Source: Paraconiothyrium sp. Pb-2020
Lineage: Eukaryota > Ascomycota > Dothideomycetes > Pleosporales > Didymosphaeriaceae
DNA: 64,000 nt
Assembly (NCBI GenBank): GCA_022419385.1
Contig: JAJUBI010000007.1
Span: 2,823,768-2,887,767, forward strand
Reading direction: 5' to 3'
The notes below the pieces were generated by a model. The model saw only the letters and a program-made list of their open reading frames with translations, had not been told where the DNA came from and did no database searches. Below, one piece after another: positions 35,281-46,336 of this stretch (its first letter is position 1; each line of letters begins with the position of its first letter). A program made the translations under genes and the position numbers.

Positions 35281-37101
35281 CTACAAACCCTCCGCCTTCA
35301 GCTTCGCAGTTTTGAAGCGACTTACTCTCTTCGTTTTGCCATTACGTTCCTCCACCAGTGGATCATCTTGGTCTTCCTCGGTGGATTTGAAGCCACCTTG
35401 TTGCGAGATTATCTTGTTGCGGAGCTTGTGGTACTCGGCGGTGATCTCGCGGTTGTGCAGGACTGAATTGAACTCGTCCGGCACTTGCGGTTCCGAGGGA
35501 TGCGGGGTATGCTCGGATATGCTGGAGGCAAGTACGCTCCCAGATGGACCCGTAGGCACAGGAGGCGGCTCAGGTACTGAAGGGGTTGAAAGCATGACAG
35601 GAGGTCCGTTGGCGTTAGGGCGAGTGCTCTTGAATCGTGAAACCTTGGCTGGCTTAGAATGCGCTGGTGGTGGATGAGGAACAGAAGCGGCACGCTCTAC
35701 AATGGTGTCGGAGATCGTAGATGGTAGCCGGATGGGCACAGAAGGCTCTGCTGTAAGCTCAGGTGTATTCGACATGTCGGCATCATTCGCGAAGCGTACG
35801 CCCTTCTTAGACGCAGCAACATCGGAAGAAGCAGCCGCTATGGAAACCGACTGTTCAAATTCATCGTCTTTGCGGACACGGAGGGTGCGAGCATCGTCGG
35901 CCTTGTCCACAAGGTCGGAACCAGGTCCGATGTTTTCGAGCATGCGAGCATTGAGCTTCTTCTCTAGCTCACGCATTTCTTGCACGTAGTCATCTGAGAG
36001 AACGCGACGAGTACTGCGGCCGTACTTGTCTTCTTGTTCGCTTACTTCGCTGTCGTACCCTTCATAGTCCTCATCATAGCCATCGTCCATGTCTTCATCA
36101 TCATCTTCAAGTTCGAGCTCGGCGACAACGTCGTTGTTTTCCGATAATCCGTATCGAAGCATTTCTCTCCTTAATGCGGCCTCTTCTGGAGTATCCGTGT
36201 CAGGGACGACGGCTTTGTCAAGGATGTCTTCGCTGTCGTCGTCGACCTCATAGATCTTGGCCCCGGGTGGAAGATTCCAGTTCCGTACATCATCTTGCAG
36301 AGTCTTGGGCTTCTCAAAAGTCTCGACTCGTACGTCGTTTGCAAAAGACACTGACTTTTTCGAGGCTTCAAAAGTTTTCGACTTGCCCTTGAGAGTGGTG
36401 ACGGAGGACTTTTCAGGTTCCTCCGCAGAGTTTGATACGTGTGTGGACTTGGGTGTGGTATCAGGTGCCGGAAGTGATGTAGAAGGTGCGGGAATAGGAG
36501 GCGTAGGAGACGTAAGAGGCTCATCGACCATATTCCGTTCGCCTTTCGAAGTTTTGTCCTCGGTCTTCTGTACTCCAGCTTTCCGTAATGCTTCTACGAG
36601 TTCCGGTGCAACCTTTCCAGGTTGAGTAACCGAGCTTGAGACAATATTATCATCGTCATCGAGCTGTTCCTCAATATCCATCATCGGTAATCCCTCTTCG
36701 TTCTGCATACCCTGATCCGTCAACATCTCAAGAGCCTCGAGCTGTTTTTGTGCCTTGTCGAGCTGCTTCTCGACGGTCTCGCGGTTCTGCTCGACATAGT
36801 CAAGGCGCCTGGTAATCATGTCAATGACCTGGTTAGCTGTGCGTTTCGATGGTAAGCTTTTGCCGAGCAGCACCTCTACCTCCTTCTCGTCTACCAGTTT
36901 GCCCTGGATGTCGCGGCCTATCTCAGCCATTTGCGACGGGGAAGGCGAGCCGGCAGCCTGCAGCTCTTCTTTGAGGATTTGGTACTCCATTTCCCAGGTT
37001 GACCAGTGGTCCAGAGCCTTTCTGAACTTGGCCACCGTCTCCTCGAGCTGCACACGGCGGCTCTCGACGCTCTCCATCGTTTGCTGCGCGGTGGTTGCCA
37101 T
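35281..37101 (-). CDS. BUD27: URI1/Bud27 prefoldin-like protein, 606 aa
   Basis: Single exon from MATTAQQTMESVESRR. Residues 1-130 form a long charged coiled coil of alpha-prefoldin type (VEKQLDKAQKQLEALE near 110-125). Then come low-complexity Pro/Ser/Thr regions, two related SFAND / RFAND motifs (KKSVSFANDVRVE near 248 and KKGVRFANDADMS near 432), a strongly acidic tract (ELEDDDEDMDDGYDEDYEG near 333) and a conserved C-terminus with KPAKVSRFKSTR and finally KRVSRFKTAKLKAEGL. Bud27/URI is an unconventional prefoldin that binds the Rpb5 subunit and helps assemble RNA polymerases in the cytoplasm; it also affects TOR signalling and translation start. This function is from the family. Frame is intact over 1.8 kb. 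The start is divergent from TFB3, sharing 332 bp. Confidence 0.85.
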   Translation of the reverse strand: MATTAQQTMESVESRRVQLEETVAKFRKALDHWSTWEMEYQILKEELQAAGSPSPSQMAEIGRDIQGKLVDEKEVEVLLGKSLPSKRTANQVIDMITRRLDYVEQNRETVEKQLDKAQKQLEALEMLTDQGMQNEEGLPMMDIEEQLDDDDNIVSSSVTQPGKVAPELVEALRKAGVQKTEDKTSKGERNMVDEPLTSPTPPIPAPSTSLPAPDTTPKSTHVSNSAEEPEKSSVTTLKGKSKTFEASKKSVSFANDVRVETFEKPKTLQDDVRNWNLPPGAKIYEVDDDSEDILDKAVVPDTDTPEEAALRREMLRYGLSENNDVVAELELEDDDEDMDDGYDEDYEGYDSEVSEQEDKYGRSTRRVLSDDYVQEMRELEKKLNARMLENIGPGSDLVDKADDARTLRVRKDDEFEQSVSIAAASSDVAASKKGVRFANDADMSNTPELTAEPSVPIRLPSTISDTIVERAASVPHPPPAHSKPAKVSRFKSTRPNANGPPVMLSTPSVPEPPPVPTGPSGSVLASSISEHTPHPSEPQVPDEFNSVLHNREITAEYHKLRNKIISQQGGFKSTEEDQDDPLVEERNGKTKRVSRFKTAKLKAEGL

Positions 37102-37433
37102 GATTTAAGGCATGAGGGCGAAGGTGGAAAGAGGCAAAAGGTATTGTCGCGGTGCGCGGAAGAGAGAATACGTCTTGGCGCGCTAGGCCCACTTCGGCCC
37201 AAAGCTCATACAGCTGCTGCAATGTTTGAAAGAAAGAAAGTCACCTTGCGCAACTTCGGAGAGCACAAATATCTTGATGCAAATCGATGCGACGGCCTTC
37301 GGTTCACCTAGTTACGCACAGTCACCGGCCGGCAGGTAATGTGATCGGGGTGGCCAACCCGCGTCAATAAACCAGGCCCATCCAAACTCTCTCTCCTCCT
37401 GCCGCAACCTCCAGCTTCGTCCACGCCACCACC
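37102..37433. promoter_or_regulatory. Shared divergent promoter of BUD27 and TFB3
   Basis: Only 332 bp separate the two start codons, so both core promoters and leaders are packed here. There is no clear TATA box, as is usual for housekeeping genes; the TFB3 side shows CT-rich runs (CTCTCTCCTCCTGCC) just before the ATG context CACCACCATG. Confidence 0.6.
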
Positions 37434-38511
37434 ATGTCGAGGGTCGCTCGCGCGCCCGGCGCGTCCACCAAGCGGGTAGTCGAAGATGGCGGTGCGTCTC
37501 ACCTCTCTCATTCTCTCCACAGCCTTTCCATCCAGCACCAGTCTCCCTCCAAGCCAGCGCGCGCGGCCGCTGACTCTGCCTCAGACATTTGCCCAGTATG
37601 CAAATCGTCGCGCTACCTCAACCAGAATATGCGCTTTCTCGTGAACCCAGAGTGCTACCACAAGATGTGCGAGTCGTGCGTCGACCGCATCTTCTCCCAC
37701 GGGCCGGCGCCGTGTCCGATCGCGGGCTGCAAGAAGACGCTGCGGAAAGCTAGGTTCCGGATGCAAACCTTCGAGGATCTGAAGGTGGAGAGGGAGGTGG
37801 ATATCAGGAGGCGCGTTGCCAAAGCGTGAGCGTTCTCTTCAGACGTCGGAATAAGCGAAGACTAACAGACGAAGCATGGACAAGCAAGAAGCCGATTTCG
37901 AGACGCTCCGAGACTACAATGACTACCTAGAAGAAGTCGAAGAGATCACGTGGAATCTTATTCTGAAAATTGATGTCGAGCAGACAGAGCGCCGCTTGCA
38001 CCGCTGGGAAGAGGCCCAGAAGGCTGAGCTCAACCCCAACGCCGTACGTCGTGCTGTAGATAATGGGCCAGATATATCTACCCTCTCAGAAACTTCGCAC
38101 GTCATCCTGAAAAAAGGTGGAACACAACGCAGGGTACAGAATGCATCATCGGGCAATACGCCAATTCCTGAGGATGATACAGGCTTTAGCTTCCGCGGTC
38201 TCAAGAAACGACAGGCGCCAGAGCCGGAGAAGGCATTCGATCCTACAGGCGGGTGGAGCGTGGAGCCTTTGTACTACAGCGTGAAAGAAGAGTACGACCA
38301 CAAGTTCTTCGCGGTCAAGCACGAACCCAAGTTCTACGCGTTCGGGTACAAAGCGCCTGAATATTACAGCCACGCGCTGCGCGATGCGTTTGGTGGTCTG
38401 GGTGTATTTCTGGGGGATGACAAAACGAACAAAGTCATAGACTTTGGCACGCAGGCAGCCGCTGTTGCTGCGGGTGGAGGGAGGGATGTGGAGATGAACG
38501 ACGTGTTTTGA
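37434..38511 (+). CDS. TFB3: TFIIH/CAK subunit Tfb3 (MAT1), 344 aa
   Basis: Exons 37434-37825 and 37869-38511 (sum 1035, 345 codons) with a 43-bp intron. A C3HC4 RING finger begins at ICPVCKSSRY (about 51) and ends at CPIAGC (about 97), with the spaced LVNPECYHKMCESCVDRIF core. It is followed by the MAT1 helical region, where ADFETLRDYNDYLEEVEEI is almost diagnostic. The C-terminal part (SVKEEYDHKFFAVKHEPKF..) is the Cdk-cyclin activating region. Tfb3/MAT1 links the Cdk7-type kinase and its cyclin to core TFIIH, acting in RNA polymerase II transcription and nucleotide excision repair in the nucleus. The N-terminus has about 45 residues before the RING, slightly long and Ser-rich. No defects seen. 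Confidence 0.95.
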
Positions 38512-38837
38512 TAGACATGATACCCCGGCTTTTGCCTCGTATATAGCATTAGGCGGCGTTCAAATGCATTCAGTAGATACTAGAAGGCGAATTGAGCATA
38601 CTCTCGTACGCCTCCACAGATTAAATACTCCCATGAATTTCAAGTTCTACTCGCACTCTGCAAGTCCAGTCCTTATCCCTAATAGCCCTTTTACTTTTGG
38701 ATGGTTGGGATGGGGTGGGGAGACTGCGCCCCCGTCCCTATCACCTGAGCAGGATAAAGGTAATCCAGTTCGCGGCACATTTCTGGAACATGATCTGATG
38801 TTTGTTTATTTCAACCGAACTCAAAGGTCCCTGCACC

Positions 38838-39137
38838 TCAAATGACTACGCATGAGCCCATATCGTTGGCGCTCGCTCGAAACTCGCAACATTCTCTTGG
38901 AGGGAGTCGTGTCCCCATTGACCGCGTCATCAACTTCACCCTCGCAGTGTTTTCATATTCTGAGGAGACCCGTCCTGAGGCGTAGAATCTCTTTGGTGCG
39001 TGGTAAAGGCTGGTTTCGCCGGCTGCAGTGCTCCAAGAGATGCTTGGGGTACAGCTCTTGGCTGAATCTTTGATGACTCTGCCGTAGATTAGCTCTTGAA
39101 GCTCGAGGGGAGGTTTTGATGCTATGATGTCGTCCAT
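38838..39137 (-). CDS. Possible F-box-like orphan fragment, 99 aa
   Basis: An ATG frame with MDDIIASKPPLELQELIYG at its start resembles the N-terminal F-box-like helix (LPPELR.LIY) found in many unnamed fungal proteins. It continues with KRFYASGRVSSEYENTARVK, which fits the next helix of that family (..VSRQ..SEY..). After about residue 75 the composition becomes less convincing. It may be a short gene, the first exon of a longer one, or a relic of a protein like the one at 57779-58851. No downstream exon could be linked. Confidence 0.35.
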   Translation of the reverse strand: MDDIIASKPPLELQELIYGRVIKDSAKSCTPSISWSTAAGETSLYHAPKRFYASGRVSSEYENTARVKLMTRSMGTRLPPRECCEFRASANDMGSCVVI

Positions 39138-39833
39138 GCTGCTTTATTGAAGTAAATGGGACCTTCTGACTAATTGTCGATACTGAGAGCGACTCGTAGT
39201 CCAACATCTGGTCTTGAACTTCACGAAACCATTCAAGTGGAATGCTAGACTCATGTGACCCCGTTCCTGACATATGCTCGGTTGCGGTCACAATTGGAAT
39301 ACCTATCCAGCAATAGTGATTAGTTGTGCCGTTAATCTCACTCCCTGATTTTGACTTTGATCGTCGTAGATGCTCGCTTGGGCCTGCCGACGGGCATTAA
39401 CCCAAGTATGGCGGAAGAAGTTTCGCAGCGTATTTTTGAATTGTAAGCATTCAATGCACCGTAGCTTAGCCAAAAAAAAAAAAAAAAAAAAGTCGCACAG
39501 GCGGAATTTGGCAAGAGAACTCTCGGTCTCGTGATAATTTAAAGGTCACTGTTCATCAATCACGGTTGGTTTACCAGGGACGCTTTCAGCTTGTGTTGGA
39601 AATCGACTTTCGACTGTGACGATGTGAGTGGTGGGGGCGGGGCAACTCGCCGCGGGAATTTAGGAAGGAACAAAGTTGTTCCTGCCCCGCCTTCGTCACG
39701 CTTGGTTGCTATTCAAACTTCTAACTCCATACTTCAACGTCTTGACTGAAGTTTTTGAAGAGGCGAACGTATAGTCACCTCGACCGCACGCCCGCACAGC
39801 GCTCGCCAGCGCCCAGGCGCATACCAGTTTGCC
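39138..39833. other. Intergenic region (0.7 kb) with poly(A) tract
   Basis: No gene. It contains a 20-base A homopolymer at 39472-39491 and the presumed promoter of the next gene. Confidence 0.5.
39472..39491 (+). repeat. A20 homopolymer
   Basis: Twenty consecutive A in otherwise mixed sequence, about 340 bp upstream of the ataxin-10-type gene. It may be a nucleosome-excluding promoter element or a slippage site; no retroposed body is recognisable beside it. Confidence 0.9.
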
Positions 39834-42800
39834 ATGATGGACGATGATTCGAGCGACGTGCAAGAGCCCGCCAAGCTGTACCTCACACGACTGAGGCTCG
39901 CACTGGCGCCGTATACAGTACACTTTCAGAGTCCTGGCTATATCAAGGATGAAAGTTTGCGCCTGTTGGAACGAGACGTAGTCAAGAAGACTCTCGAGGA
40001 GTCGCGACGTAGTTTTGAGCTCCGGTACGCGGCGTCCGGCCCTTACACAAAGTTTGTGCTGATAAAGTAGTGAGGAATTGGGACTCTCCGACCTGTTCTG
40101 GGACGATCTCGCCGGTGTGCTGAAAGCCGCTATTCCCTCGCTCGAGCGACGCTGTTTCGCGGCACCCGACCCTGCCACGCCCGAATACGAGGGGCTTTCA
40201 GGACCGCTGATTGCATCCTACTCACCAAGCCTACTTCGAGATCTGGAGCGCTTGAATCAGCTGGTCTCTATCGCGCGAAATGTTCTAGTGGTCGGAGAGA
40301 AGGTTCAGGATCTTTCGGCAGCGCGGCTGTTCGATAAGGATATTTTTGCGCTGATCAATGTCTGCGTGCGAGTCACTGCGAGGGGCTACGATGGCGAGGC
40401 AGGCACGGCAGATGAGGACAAGTGGCAGGGTGTCATCAACGCCTGTAAGACATGCGAGAATAAACGAGAGACAAGGCTGCTAATGTACTACAGACAAGAA
40501 GCTCCTAATTACATGCCTCCAGTTCCTGAACAACCTCATTGCGCGAAACGAGCAGCGGAAGCTGATGCTCTGGATCGAGCTCTTCGACAGCCATCTGGAC
40601 AGCGAGCTTCCCAATTTCGCAGACATGAAATCGAGAATGGACTTCTTGTATCGGTTGGAGAAGAAACCTGAGCTCCCCGACGAGTCTGCGCCCGCCGTAC
40701 CCCAACTTGTGTCACGGGGCCCTGATGCTTTCAAGATTCCGCAGCAGCCGGCTTCATCCCCATTCTTGCTATATATAGGAGAAGTTGGCGCCGAGGTGAA
40801 GAAGTCGCTTATCAAAATGGGCGAAAAGGCTGGTGCAAATGAAATCGCGTCAGAGTGCAAGAGGCAGTGGCAGACCATGACCGAGGAGGAGAAAAATGTG
40901 AGTTCTTCATTCTGCATGAGTACCATTCGTCTGACCCCAGCAGAAATGGAATATGCGCTACGCCGACGTTGTTGCACGTTACCGCGACGAAATCACGCAG
41001 TCCAGCGCCTATAAGCAGGTACTCGAGCAGCAGGCTAAGAACCAGGAGAGTGTGCAGGCGCTTGCTCAGAGTATTAATCAGCTCCAGGTCGAAGTGGATA
41101 GAATGCGTTCTAGTATTGCGGCCTCAAACAACGAAGCACCTGAATCGCCCGAAGAACAAAAAGAGCGTTCGATGCGAGCGCAGTCGATATACAATCCGAG
41201 CTTAAATCGGTCATCTCCAGCAGGTGAGGTCGATTTTCGCGTGACATATCCACCCGCCTTTGGTGCCGATATCCTACAGAATGGGAAAGAGGATCTACTG
41301 AAGCGCTTGGAGCCTGATCCCGATCGTCCTGCAGCGCTGACCAGCGACGTAGCCTCTCCCGCCTCGCCCCCGCCGGAGGACGACGACAACGATGACGATT
41401 ATGATGATGCCGGAGACGAGGGCCATGGCTTACTCACTGACGTTCCACTCATCCTGGGTCCGACCGAGATCGAAGTACTGCCTATGATCATCATGGGTGG
41501 GATCGTGGAACCCACCGAAGGGCAGCCTGGCTACCACCCGGACCCCAATCAATACAGCAGCATTCGTAGCATGCACAGTGTCAGATGCCATCTTCTTCTT
41601 GCCCAAGATAATGGGCGAAATCTACTTCGGGAGCTCCTTATTTTCGTTGCTGCGTGGGATCTCCGAGAAGAAGAGCTCTACTTCAAGTTCATGGTGAAGA
41701 TTATGGAGTCGATCCTCGCGAATGGACTGTTACCTTTCGCATACCACGCTTTCCGTGAGTCCGAGTAAGTAAACGGCGTTTGTCCCAACGACATTCGCTC
41801 ACAGACACAGCAGGTCAAAGGACATCATTTCTCCCGCTCAAGCTGTCATCATGAAGCTTTTGACCAACATCTTCCGTGCACGCCAAGCTCGTACACCAGT
41901 CAAGAGCGTGCTCAAAAGTGGATCGTCTCCAGTGGACCAAGGAGATGCACATATGGTCAACTTTCTGCTGACTGAGTTCCGCCGCCACATTATCCCGCAA
42001 ACCTGCGCTCTCATCTTCTTGCAGGGCCAGATTCGCGCCGGGCATGCGCAGCCCGAAGATTTTCCTCTCAACCTATGGGATATGGAGCGCATGTACGAAG
42101 GCGTATATCAGTATCTGGAGTTTTTCGCGATCCTAACAGAACACGAGACTTGGAAGTCCATGCTCAGTAACTGGGAGGTGGCAAATGAGCTGGTGACCTT
42201 GCTGAAGGAGCTTGATGCTGCTATACCCAAGGGTCAGATATCGATACCTCCATTGACCGCAGCTGCACGACAATCTACTTCAGCTCCGCCTACGGAGGCT
42301 GAACCACAACCAGTAGCTGTTGAGCGACCGTACGACACAGCTGCCAATGCGACTGCACCTGAAGGATACATGCCTTCTCCTCGACCTTATATTGACGAAG
42401 CACAAGATGAACCGTCAGAGTTTGAGTGGCGTAACTTGAAGAAGCTCGCTGTTCTCGTGCTGAGCTCCCTAGTGTGGAAAAACAGACAGGTCCAAGATCA
42501 AATTAGGCCGCTCGGGGGTATCGAGGCCGTTCTCAATTGCTGCTCATACGACGAGCATAATCCATACATCCGTGAGCACGCCATCATGTGTCTCCGCTTT
42601 CTGATGGAAGGCAACAAAGAGAACCAGGACCACATCCGTGCTCTCGAGCGCCATGAGAAAGAAAAAGAAGGCCCCAGCCCGGTTGACCCACCTACGGCGC
42701 CTCAACCACCTACTACCAAGCCGCCCGTGAGCGTGCGTGTACCCGACGAAGTATTGGATCAGCAGGGCTATGAGACGTTCATGGATTCCAAGGGCCAAGT

Positions 42801-43021
42801 CATGCTGCGCAAGCGCGAAGTCAAGCCACCAGTAGTAGGCAATACTGCCAAGGAAAGGCAAAGCTTGAGACGAGAGACCCAAAAGACCTTGAGCAGTGGT
42901 GCAGCAAGTCATGCGTGAATTGCCTGCAAGAGTGCAAGGCGTGAAGCATGATGCTGAGAAGGCGGCTGCGCTGGCGAAGCTGGATAGAGAGTTCGATGGC
43001 CCGGGTGCGAGCAAGGGCTGA
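39834..43021 (+). CDS. CTR86: Ataxin-10/Ctr86-type protein with internal HMG-box-like segment
   Basis: Exons 39834-40024, 40071-40444, 40494-40897, 40944-41764 and 41811 onward; all junctions are in phase. The N-terminal 265 residues are helical (HFQSPGYIKDESLRLLERDV, LITCLQFLNNLIARNEQRK) like armadillo-type ataxin-10 homologues. Residues about 275-340 look like an HMG box: SPFLLYIGE..., ASECKRQWQTMTEEEKNKW, then YADVVARYRDEI. A coiled coil (about 345-380), an acidic tract and a helical block (about 430-720) follow. Near 800-880 lies the ataxin-10 C-terminal domain (LAVLVLSSLVWKN, REHAIMCLRFLMEGNKENQD). The simple last exon ends at 42918 (965 aa). A 73-bp intron (42832-42904) instead leads to a coding-quality tail ending DAEKAAALAKLDREFDG at 43021 (975 aa), which I prefer. 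Ctr86/ATXN10 is cytoplasmic and linked to cytokinesis and copper response in yeast; the HMG part would suggest DNA binding. Confidence 0.75.
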
Positions 43022-43806
43022 AGTACTTGGAACAAAATCTGATTACCCTTGGTCGCCAAGTGCTGACACCACAATATCGAACGCAGCCCCGTTAGAAGAT
43101 GGCCGGCGCCGAGTTCTCACGCTCACAATCGGCGGTGAGGATGCACGCTTTGGCAAGCCCTTGGAGGAACATCCTCGAGCAACCTCTTGTCGATACAAGG
43201 ACCCATAAGGCTGTATACTAACGTCAGGGCTCGTTATAGAGCGCTTTGTGGGCTGTCGAAGACTAAGGTCGCGGAACAGGCCCAGCCTGTCGAAGGTTCG
43301 GCTATTCTCAGGATAGCTGGAACGGAAGCCATGAGATTGGGCGTTTGAGATTATGCTCAAACACCTCTTGGTCCATGGAAGTTTGGTATGATGACGGTAG
43401 TAGTTCCTGTACAAAGTTGCGCGGTTCAAAATGACGCTATCTCGTTCCGTATTGTACAATCCATCCGCATCAGCAAGATACTAGACCCATGCACTACAAT
43501 TGATAACGGGATGCGATATGACGATATTTACACCCTAAAGTACTCCTACGCGAGCTTCTAAGAGGCAGGTACACATAGCGCATGCCAAGTGATGACAAGC
43601 TTCGCCACGTTCTGCGAAGCTTCAGCCGAACTTCTATATCCGCCTTCCTAATGCAGCAGTGAGCTGCGCCAGTCCCCACCCGTGTACCTTGGAGCGGCGT
43701 TGACGCGTTCGGATATAACGTGATTGGGTCCTTCGAAAACGTTTATATACGAGCTGATGCTGCGAGGTCGTTTCCTCACCGTCAGCGGATCTAATTCCAT
43801 TCCACG
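43022..43806. other. Intergenic region (0.8 kb)
   Basis: Apart from the TATA box listed separately I see no feature. A 138-codon minus-strand frame (43043-43459) has no recognisable motif. Confidence 0.45.
43744..43749 (+). promoter_or_regulatory. TATA box of the S28 peptidase gene
   Basis: TATATA 58 bp before the ATG at 43807, at the right distance for an inducible secreted-enzyme gene with a short leader. Confidence 0.5.
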
Positions 43807-45642
43807 ATGAGGTTCCTGCTCACTTTGACGGCTCTAAGTGGGCTGGGCGGGTTGTGCGATGCGAGGGAGAGGCGAGGCAGAGTTGCAGATGCGTTGGCCA
43901 AAAGACAAGAGGCACAGGCTACGTATCCGGCGCATACTATCGAGCAGCCGGTATGCCGCGTTCTTCTGTACCGTGTTGCCTTAATTAAGTGTGGCCCAGA
44001 TTGACCATCTGCACAACGAAGCGCGCTACGAGCCCCATACCAGCGCGACATTTCCGCAGCGTTACTTCTTCGACGCTACGTATTACAAACCCGGTGGACC
44101 TGGTACGTAGCGCAACCTTCCTGCTCAAGTCAGCTTTATCGCTCATTCTGATGTTAGTTTTCCTGTACATCGGCGGAGAGACAAGCGGTGAATCAAGATT
44201 CAGTAATCTGAGAAATGGAATTGTGAAGATTCTGGCGGAAGCTACGAATGGTTTGGGTGTCATTCTAGAGAATAGATACTATGGCAAGAGCTGGCCCACG
44301 AACGATTCTTCGACGGATAATTTAAGGTTTCTGACGACGGACCAGAGTGAGTTTCTTGGCCCTCAAGCCTTGTAGTTTTCCCAAAAACATGTACTGATAT
44401 AGCGACAGCCATTGCAGATAATGTCTTCTTCGCCAAGCACGCTACCTTTCCTGGTGTCAACGGCAATGAGAGCCTCAATGCGCCGCATACCCCGTGGGTC
44501 ATGTACGGTGGAAGTTTGGCGGGTGGACAAGTAGCTTTTACGATGAAGACGTACAACGACTTGTTCGCGGGAGGTATAGCTGCTAGTGCACCAGCCATCG
44601 CCAAGTGGGAGTATCCGGGCTGGTACAACCCTATCTTGAAATACGGCCCGTCGGACTGTATTTCTCGACTTGTCGGAGTTATTGACAAGATCGATGAGGT
44701 CATCGATTCTGGGAACAAGGCTGCCATCCAAGAAGTTAAGGACGTCTTTGGCTTGGGTGCCGTGAGCGACATTCGGGACTTCGCGCAGGCGATCAGCTAT
44801 CCTTGTGAGTGCGTCCTTCTTGTGCTATACTCCCTCATTAATAAGCAACAGTGGGAGGTCCGTTCGACTACCCAGACGGAACATGGCAAGAATTGAACTG
44901 GAACCCAGCCGACAGCTCGCAAGACTTTTATCAATTCTGCTCAAACATTACCAATCCCGCCGCCCCTGCAAACATTACAGCCGTAGACACCAAACTCGCA
45001 AAATACACACAAGGCGAGCCCTGGACCGGCCTCGGGAACTACGCCGCCTACATCAAGCGCGTCATCGTGCCCTTGTGCACCTCTGGCCGCCTCGACACCA
45101 CCGACGAAGGCTGCTTTAACACGCAGAACGCAACATACTGGTCCAATACTGCGAATAGCGCTGATCGTTCATACCTTTACACGAGTTGCATTGAACTAGG
45201 CGCTTTCATTTCCGCCCCACGCCACGGCCCCAGCCTCATCTCCCGCGTCCTCAACGGCACCTACATGCAATCATGGTGCGATCAATCCTTCCCTGCTGGC
45301 CAATATTCTTCCATCCCATCGCGCCCGGACGTGAACGTCATCAACAGATACGGAGGGCTGAACATCCACGCACCGAACCTGGCGTTGATAGACGGCGAAG
45401 CAGATGTCTGGGTTGACTTAACCTACCACTCGCATGACCGGCCCGGCATTAGGATTAGCAGTGATAAGTATCCGAGTTATCTGATTGCAGGCGCGGGGCA
45501 TCATTGGGATAGTAGTCCTAGGACTGGGGTGAAGAGTGTGGAAGATGAGCCGGATTATATCAGGGAGGCGCATCTGTGGGAAATAAGGACAGTCAAAAGG
45601 TGGCTTGCTGCTTGGGGCAAGGATGGATATAAAACGTCGTAG
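43807..45642 (+). CDS. Secreted S28-family serine peptidase, 542 aa
   Basis: Exons 43807-43950, 44000-44102, 44158-44346, 44403-44804 and 44852-45642 (sum 1629, 543 codons). MRFLLTLTALSGLGGLCDA is a signal peptide, followed by a KR site at residue about 32 that could mark propeptide cleavage. The alpha/beta-hydrolase core shows QRYFFDATYY, VFLYIGGE, ENRYYGKSWP and the nucleophile elbow GGSLAGG (Ser about 182; GGSYAGA is more usual). The acid GEADVWVD (Asp about 463) and histidine AGAGHHWDSS (about 495) complete the triad. Many N-x-S/T sites suggest glycosylation. S28 enzymes cleave after proline (prolyl carboxypeptidase, DPP2, acid prolyl endopeptidase) in the medium or vacuole. Intact in all five exons. 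Confidence 0.92.
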
Positions 45643-46336
45643 TTCGTCTCTTGCGTGGACGTGAGCTTCAGCCATGTGGTCTTAGCTCATAGCCTTCAAT
45701 GCAAACGCTACGAAGTAGATTGAGTCACTCTAGGATAAGTGAGTCTGCGTGACGTTGAATTATGCTTTGTTCGTTGGCAAATGTCAGCGGACTTTTGGTG
45801 GGAGAGCGTAAGCCCCTGAATTGTAGTCATGCTGACTGTAGCTTGTGCTCGTGACTTAACGACTGGTTACACCTTAGTCGAATGTAGTCGGGAAGAGAGA
45901 ATGATACGTAGTTGTTACCTGTAAAACTAAAGTCCTGAGTGGAAGCTTAGATCACGCGTGAAGGTTGGTCACACAACAAATCAATCACATCATGTGCAAT
46001 GATATTCTGTGAAAACTTGGAGTCGTGAGTCTTGAGCGACTTTTGAACCCTAGCTAACTGCTTACGGTTGTGACCCAGCCAGATTCCAGGCACTCGCAGA
46101 TCCTATCTGTCCACAATGAAGTGTTTCCCGTTTCACCTCAGTGCATTGATTGATTCAAATTTGTACTTTCAACTTCAAAGATGTAGTTAAACCTGAGTTA
46201 ATGAAGCCGTTTGCTTGCTTGATGAATGACAGTTTGCTAATGAATTGCGCATTCTAGCGACCAGTATATAACTCAAACCAAGCGATCCCGTATCCTGCAG
46301 ATACCCCTCAACTCATCCAGACCCATACCCAATAAC
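45643..46336. other. Intergenic region (0.7 kb)
   Basis: No coding feature. It holds the presumed promoter of the next gene, including its TATA box. Confidence 0.5.
46265..46271 (+). promoter_or_regulatory. TATA box of the 149-aa protein gene
   Basis: TATATAA, 66 bp upstream of the ATG at 46337, followed by a C/A-rich leader ending CCCAATAACATGG. Confidence 0.5.

Noticed and set aside
39472..39491. Poly(A) tract as the tail of a retroposed element
   Set aside because: No retroelement body or target-site duplication is visible beside it.
43043..43459. 138-codon minus-strand frame after the ataxin-10-type gene
   Set aside because: Irregular composition and no domain; lies in the 3' flank.
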